This document shows, in pieces, positions 60,284-64,000 of a DNA stretch of 64,000 nt. How positions within the stretch are numbered: position 1 is the first letter of the stretch; each line of letters begins with the position of its first letter. Position numbers and translations under genes: made by a program. This stretch comes from Priestia megaterium NBRC 15308 = ATCC 14581 (lineage in GTDB: Bacteria > Bacillota > Bacilli > Bacillales > Bacillaceae_H), in NCBI RefSeq assembly GCF_000832985.1, contig NZ_CP009921.1:186001-250000 (forward strand), read 5' to 3'. The notes below the pieces were generated by a model. It was not told the origin of the DNA. It searched no databases and worked only from the letters and a program-made list of their open reading frames with translations.

Positions 60284-60676
60284 GTGACATTTAAAGAGCT
60301 TTTACCATATCATGCGTTGACAGTTATTAGCTCTAGCATCTCTTATTCCATATTTCTTATTATCATTGAGCCTAGTTATAGAGCTGTCATTGCATTTTTT
60401 ATGATCTTACTTATTACAATCATTCCTTATTCTGTTGCAGCCGTACCACTGCAGATATTTCTAAATAAATGGCCTAAGAAGTTCAATGTTTTCTACTTAT
60501 TTACCTACTGTGTCGTAGCAATCCTATTCCTTTATATCTCTTATAAGCTTCAAGGAAATTGGTCTGATCCAATATGGAATTATCGTAAAATGTTTATATT
60601 TGCAGTAGGTGCAGCCATCATATACTGGTTTTGGGATTCCGTTATCATGAACAAGAAGGAATATCCCTATTATTAA
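60284..60676 (+). CDS. Small membrane protein of unknown function
   Basis: A 130-residue protein with four hydrophobic segments; the GTG start at 60284 follows GAAGGGTGTGTAAAG. It lies downstream of the 62-residue gene on the same strand by 57 bases and ends before a strong terminator. No family recognised. Confidence 0.55.
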   Translation: MTFKELLPYHALTVISSSISYSIFLIIIEPSYRAVIAFFMILLITIIPYSVAAVPLQIFLNKWPKKFNVFYLFTYCVVAILFLYISYKLQGNWSDPIWNYRKMFIFAVGAAIIYWFWDSVIMNKKEYPYY

Positions 60677-60706
60677 AATTCAAACCTAAAGTAACTAATT
60701 TACATA

Positions 60707-60743
60707 AAAGAGCCAGCTGTTGTGAGCAGACAGCTGGCTCTTT
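60707..60743. terminator. Strong bidirectional terminator
   Basis: Perfect 14-bp arms (AAAGAGCCAGCTGT and complement) with a nine-base loop between convergent genes. Confidence 0.9.
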
Positions 60744-60745
60744 AA

Positions 60746-61177
60746 TTAAGTTTTTTGCTTGTTAAGAATCCTATTTATAAGTAGCAGGACATGATAAAAG
60801 ATATTTGATGCAAAAATACCTAAGGCAAAAAAATAAAATAATAATCGGTAATCTAACTTGATTCCTGTGAACAGAAAGTAAAATGCTAACGCAGGAATCA
60901 CCCCTACTAACGAGTACATTGCTAGTTTAGAAACGTACACTTTTGTTGTCTGCATTTTATTTGCCATCATATCGATTAGATAAGAGAAAATAATTCCAAC
61001 AACTATATAAACGGGAAAAGTATAAATGAATGTAAACACAAATGTATCTGTAAAACCAAAGTAATAAATATTAGGTTCTTGCTCACTTTTAGGTGTTAAG
61101 TTAATTATCCCGTAGGCAGTACTGAGAAAAATAGTAGATAAAAAGGCCGCAACAACTAATTTTATAAAATCTCTCAA
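60746..61177 (-). CDS. Small membrane protein of unknown function
   Basis: A 143-residue protein with four hydrophobic segments (first LVVAAFLSTIFLSTAYGI, last FFALGIFASNIFYHVLLLI). Preceded at 29 bases by another membrane-protein gene on the same strand, so an operon is likely. Family unknown. Confidence 0.6.
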   Translation of the reverse strand: MRDFIKLVVAAFLSTIFLSTAYGIINLTPKSEQEPNIYYFGFTDTFVFTFIYTFPVYIVVGIIFSYLIDMMANKMQTTKVYVSKLAMYSLVGVIPALAFYFLFTGIKLDYRLLFYFFALGIFASNIFYHVLLLINRILNKQKT

Positions 61178-61206
61178 AATAGCTCTCCTTTGATTTTATA
61201 TTCATT

Positions 61207-61473
61207 TCAACTTTTTTTACCCACCTGTTCTTTTTGTTTGCTCTTCCATAAGTCAAAAATTAACATAGACCCTCCAAGTAACATAAATAAAATACTCAAC
61301 ACATAGGGAAACCATCCTATAATTTCATCCAGTACCACTATTAGCTTACCAGGTGGGTCACTCCACTCTCCTAGATGTGGGATATATAAGGCGATAGCTA
61401 AATGCATAAGACCAAACAATATAATTCCTGAAATAAATAAAACTGTACCAAATAACTGTAAACTCTTTTTCAT
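61207..61473 (-). CDS. Small membrane protein of unknown function
   Basis: An 88-residue protein with two hydrophobic segments flanking an outside loop (HLGEWSDPPGKLIVVLDE) and a basic end. The ATG lies after TTAGGGAGATTAT. It precedes the four-segment protein in one probable operon. Confidence 0.55.
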   Translation of the reverse strand: MKKSLQLFGTVLFISGIILFGLMHLAIALYIPHLGEWSDPPGKLIVVLDEIIGWFPYVLSILFMLLGGSMLIFDLWKSKQKEQVGKKS

Positions 61474-61580
61474 ATAATCTCCCTAAAAACTATCTTCTTT
61501 ATATAACTGATTATCATCCACATGTTAACTTAAATTGAATCATGTTATCTTCGACTACCCTCTTCGGTAAGTCCATATTT

Positions 61581-61997
61581 CTAAAAAGGATTATATGATC
61601 GCTCTAATGGAAATGTTTCCTTGTGACTTCCTTTAGAATCATTCCATTCTATTTGAACTATATAAGTCTCATTTTTTTGTGGACGGTCACCTAAAGACAT
61701 AAAATCAAAGGATTTTTGAGAAATTGTATCCTTATCAGGAGAATAGTTCACTTTTTGACCATTCTCTATAATAATAAACTTATGTAATGTAACATTACCT
61801 TCAGATGAGTGCTTTAGGGTTCCTTCCCAATATGTATCATAACGTGTGTATTCAGCTTTCCATACTTTACTTGGTGATTGACCAGTAAGATGTGGTTGAC
61901 TACTAAAAAAATAGTAAAGATACATTCCAGCAAAGATAATTAAAACACTGGTAAAACCCCAACGGTATAGGTGTAATTTGCGTATCAAGTAGGCCAT
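61581..61997 (-). CDS. Membrane-anchored protein of unknown function
   Basis: A 138-residue protein with one N-terminal hydrophobic segment (GFTSVLIIFAGMYLYYFF) and an outer domain with WKAEYTRYDTYWEGTLKHSS. This pattern of an anchor followed by a W-x-x-x-Y-rich beta domain occurs in several orphan Bacillus proteins, without known role. Confidence 0.55.
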   Translation of the reverse strand: MAYLIRKLHLYRWGFTSVLIIFAGMYLYYFFSSQPHLTGQSPSKVWKAEYTRYDTYWEGTLKHSSEGNVTLHKFIIIENGQKVNYSPDKDTISQKSFDFMSLGDRPQKNETYIVQIEWNDSKGSHKETFPLERSYNPF

Positions 61998-62242
61998 AGA
62001 TACAATCTTCCTTTAACTAATAGATTTTACTGTAAAGAGATAGCAATATTATTAAAACTTGATCTTATACAAGAAGTGTTCCACGAATAATAATATAGCA
62101 CTATAAAAAAAGAAAATATATGAAAATTAATAAATATATATGAACGTTTGAGTTTGTTTTAATTAAATGAATTCAGTTAATTAACATGCTATAAATTAGA
62201 TTTGATTTAATAATTTGGATACAAAAAACTTAACAGAATTAA
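61998..62242. other. AT-rich spacer
   Basis: No gene, repeat or strong hairpin seen apart from the remnant that begins at 62243. Confidence 0.4.
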
Positions 62243-62383
62243 AGCAATAACAGTGAAAGCAGCATTGGGAAATACGTGAGTCAAGGTTGCATGAGAATGT
62301 ATAACGCAGATGTTGAAACGCCTTTTGACGAAAATCAAATGGTACACATTCTAACTACAAAAAGAGCCTTTCACAAGCACTGA
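62243..62383 (+). pseudogene. C-terminal remnant of a second L,D-transpeptidase
   Basis: The open stretch reads SNNSESSIGKYVSQGCMRMY followed by NADVE, matching the catalytic motif SIGKYVSHGCVRMHNKDVE of the enzyme at 23130. A stop lies just upstream and there is no start, so only the active-site region remains. The His of SHGC is Gln here. Confidence 0.65.
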
Positions 62384-62396
62384 GAAGGCTCCTTTT
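62360..62396 (+). terminator. Terminator
   Basis: GAGCCTT and AAGGCTC pair around 14 bases within the end of the transpeptidase remnant, followed by TTTT. Confidence 0.65.
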
Positions 62397-62636
62397 ATTT
62401 ATACCTATATCTGTATGCTTACTGACGATGGATATCGTCTTTTTCTACTTAAACTAACTTGAATTTAGAAATTAGATATACCTTTATATAAGAACTTAGA
62501 AGTTTTGAAAATAGAGTTAATATTTATTTAATAATTATATAGCAAATCCCTTCTTATCCGATTATAGTTAATTAGCAGTGATTTTTATCTTAGATATTTA
62601 CTACTATGTTACAACGGACGAAAGAAGGGATTTAGT

Positions 62637-64000
62637 TTGGAACGGGTTTATATGAAAAAGAGAAGTAAAAGGTTGATGGCTATATTTGTAGTTGCATTTG
62701 TAGCTTTTATTCTTTTTCCAACGAGATTTGCAAGCGCAGAATCTGTTATTACTTTAGCACCTAACGAAACAATAGAAATTTTAGGAGATGGAATTATTAC
62801 GGTTAGTGATGTACATGACTTTGTACGTTATAAGGGTAATACGGCAGAAGAATATTATGCTAGCTATTATGCAACAAGACATAAGGTTATGGACAACGAT
62901 GAACGAATGGTTATTCAAAACACAAGTGGGGTAGCTGAAACGGTAAGTATTTACTCTCAACCCTATAAAAAAGTCGATCATCCTGCATTGAAGAAAGCAA
63001 GTATGAAAACGGGGGAAAGTTTAGAGTATACTGGCGGTTCAGATTTTGCAATACCCGATAGCTATGAAAGTGCTTATTATCGAAAAGATGGAACAGCTTA
63101 TGCTTATAATCCGTCTCAATATCACAACCATGTTTCAACATTTGAGTCTGCTGAAATTAGTAGAGCTGTTTTTACAATGAAAGATGATCAGGTAATATAT
63201 GGACCTTACGATACATTCAAAATGCCAAAGAGAAGTGAAACACCGGCGATTAAAAGGGTGAATATGAAAAAAGGCGACAGTTGGGAATATAGAGGAGATT
63301 CAGATTTTACGATACCAGGTCATTATGAAAGTGCTTATTATAAAGAAGATGGAACAGCCTATGCGTATTATGACTCCAGTTTTAGTGATCGTTTCACCAA
63401 GTTTTTACCTGGGTTTTCAGATGAAGTAAAACGGGCTGTCCTTACTATGTCAGAAGACCAAGTAATATATGGGGCGTATGATACATTTAAAGTTCCTAAA
63501 GTAAGTACATATCCAGCTTTAAAGAAGGTAAGTGTTAAAAAAGGCGATAATTGGGAGTATAAGGGAGGTTCAGAGTTTACAATACCAAGTCATTATGAAA
63601 GTGTATACTACAAGGAAGATGGAACGGCTTTATCTTATAATGACTCAGATTATAGCCATCGAATTAATAACCTTTCAGATGCTGGAGCAAAACGAGCAGT
63701 TTTTACAATGGTGGAGGATCAAGACGTATATGGTCCCTATGAAACATTTAAAGTTCCTGAACAAAGTAAATCTCCAGCTTTAAAAGAAATGAACCTTAAA
63801 AAAGGGCAAACTATAGAATTTAAGGGAGATACAGATTTTACAGTTCCATACGAGTTTCAAAAGGCATCTTATAAATCCGATGGAACAGCTAATTTCTATA
63901 CAGAAGGGGGTTACAGTGAGCGCTTTAATAAATTTTCTTCAAATGAAGTAAAACGAACGGTTATTACAGTCAAGAGGGACCAAACCATATACGGTCCTTA
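62637..64000 (+). CDS. Large secreted protein with tandem 87-90-residue repeats (3' end outside window)
   Basis: The frame is open from 62637 to the window end. A TTG at 62637 has AAGAAGGGA six bases upstream and gives a basic start before the signal peptide (LMAIFVVAFVAFILFPTRFA, with cleavage likely after FASA); an ATG at 62652 is the alternative. The mature part begins with one diverged unit and then repeats starting at about 62985, 63246, 63516 and 63777, each opening with PALKKVSVKKGDNWEYKGG-like residues, then FTIPSHYES-x-YYKEDGTA and ending VYGPYETFKVP. Such repeats suggest an extracellular, wall-associated or adhesive protein. Family unknown. Confidence 0.75.
   Translation, partial: MERVYMKKRSKRLMAIFVVAFVAFILFPTRFASAESVITLAPNETIEILGDGIITVSDVHDFVRYKGNTAEEYYASYYATRHKVMDNDERMVIQNTSGVAETVSIYSQPYKKVDHPALKKASMKTGESLEYTGGSDFAIPDSYESAYYRKDGTAYAYNPSQYHNHVSTFESAEISRAVFTMKDDQVIYGPYDTFKMPKRSETPAIKRVNMKKGDSWEYRGDSDFTIPGHYESAYYKEDGTAYAYYDSSFSDRFTKFLPGFSDEVKRAVLTMSEDQVIYGAYDTFKVPKVSTYPALKKVSVKKGDNWEYKGGSEFTIPSHYESVYYKEDGTALSYNDSDYSHRINNLSDAGAKRAVFTMVEDQDVYGPYETFKVPEQSKSPALKEMNLKKGQTIEFKGDTDFTVPYEFQKASYKSDGTANFYTEGGYSERFNKFSSNEVKRTVITVKRDQTIYGP

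Noticed and set aside
62781-63141. Minus-strand frames antisense to the repeat protein
   Set aside because: They are shadows of the long plus-strand secreted repeat protein, which has a signal peptide and periodic repeats.

Overview
The window looks like a stretch of a large, low-GC Bacillaceae plasmid, most like those of the Priestia (Bacillus) megaterium group. Reasons: AT-rich DNA with strong AGGAGG-type ribosome sites, an alpha/beta spore protein gene, AbrB-family regulators, a plasmid-type replication gene, a ParM/ParR partition pair, and a mobilisation operon with a MobP-type relaxase. Species assignment is inference from gene types; no search was run.

Left part (1-13.7 kb): after the tail of an FMN-dependent glutamate synthase-like gene comes a complete 4-hydroxyproline catabolic island. 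A leftward arm encodes the three small-complex subunits of a D-hydroxyproline dehydrogenase, a DHDPS-fold deaminase and an aldehyde dehydrogenase. A rightward arm encodes a DadA-like subunit, a hydroxyproline 2-epimerase, an epimerase-like paralogue without catalytic cysteines and an amino-acid permease. A sigma-54 enhancer-binding activator sits between the arms, and three near-perfect -24/-12 promoters can be read. Together they would convert hydroxyproline to 2-oxoglutarate.

Middle left (13.7-27.8 kb): small genes, decayed fragments (HU, serine recombinase, frameshifted DUF3231 gene), an EamA exporter divergent from a MocR/PdxR-type regulator, a methyltransferase-like membrane protein, an AbrB regulator, and a Tn554-family element (tnpA, tnpB, tnpC). 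This element appears to have split an L,D-transpeptidase gene: the signal-peptide half lies at 27.6-27.8 kb and the catalytic half at 23.1-23.6 kb. Its tnpB carries three frameshifts.

Plasmid core (28-44 kb): a leftward mobilisation operon (RHH protein, MobP relaxase, ArdC-like antirestriction protein, Toprim protein, Mrr-like nuclease) preceded by hairpins and a very regular GTCCCC iteron array. A 1.7 kb AT-rich region follows with a 38-bp perfect palindrome, an IS3-family remnant and many AGTTGAACTTA-like repeats. Next come a MerR-HTH/coiled-coil protein (candidate single-protein partition factor), a structured leader, the replication protein gene, an odd tRNA-like gene, a ParB-like fusion and small membrane proteins.

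Right part (44-64 kb): a macrolide-type glycosyltransferase, a spore protein, an Rpn-family nuclease, a secreted ComEC-like metallo-beta-lactamase with its DUF3006 partner, a second AbrB plus zinc-ribbon block paralogous to the one at 22-23 kb, the ParM/ParR module with its repeat region, a HAD phosphatase, a run of small secreted or membrane proteins of unknown role with several remnants, and finally a large secreted protein built of 87-90-residue repeats that runs off the end.
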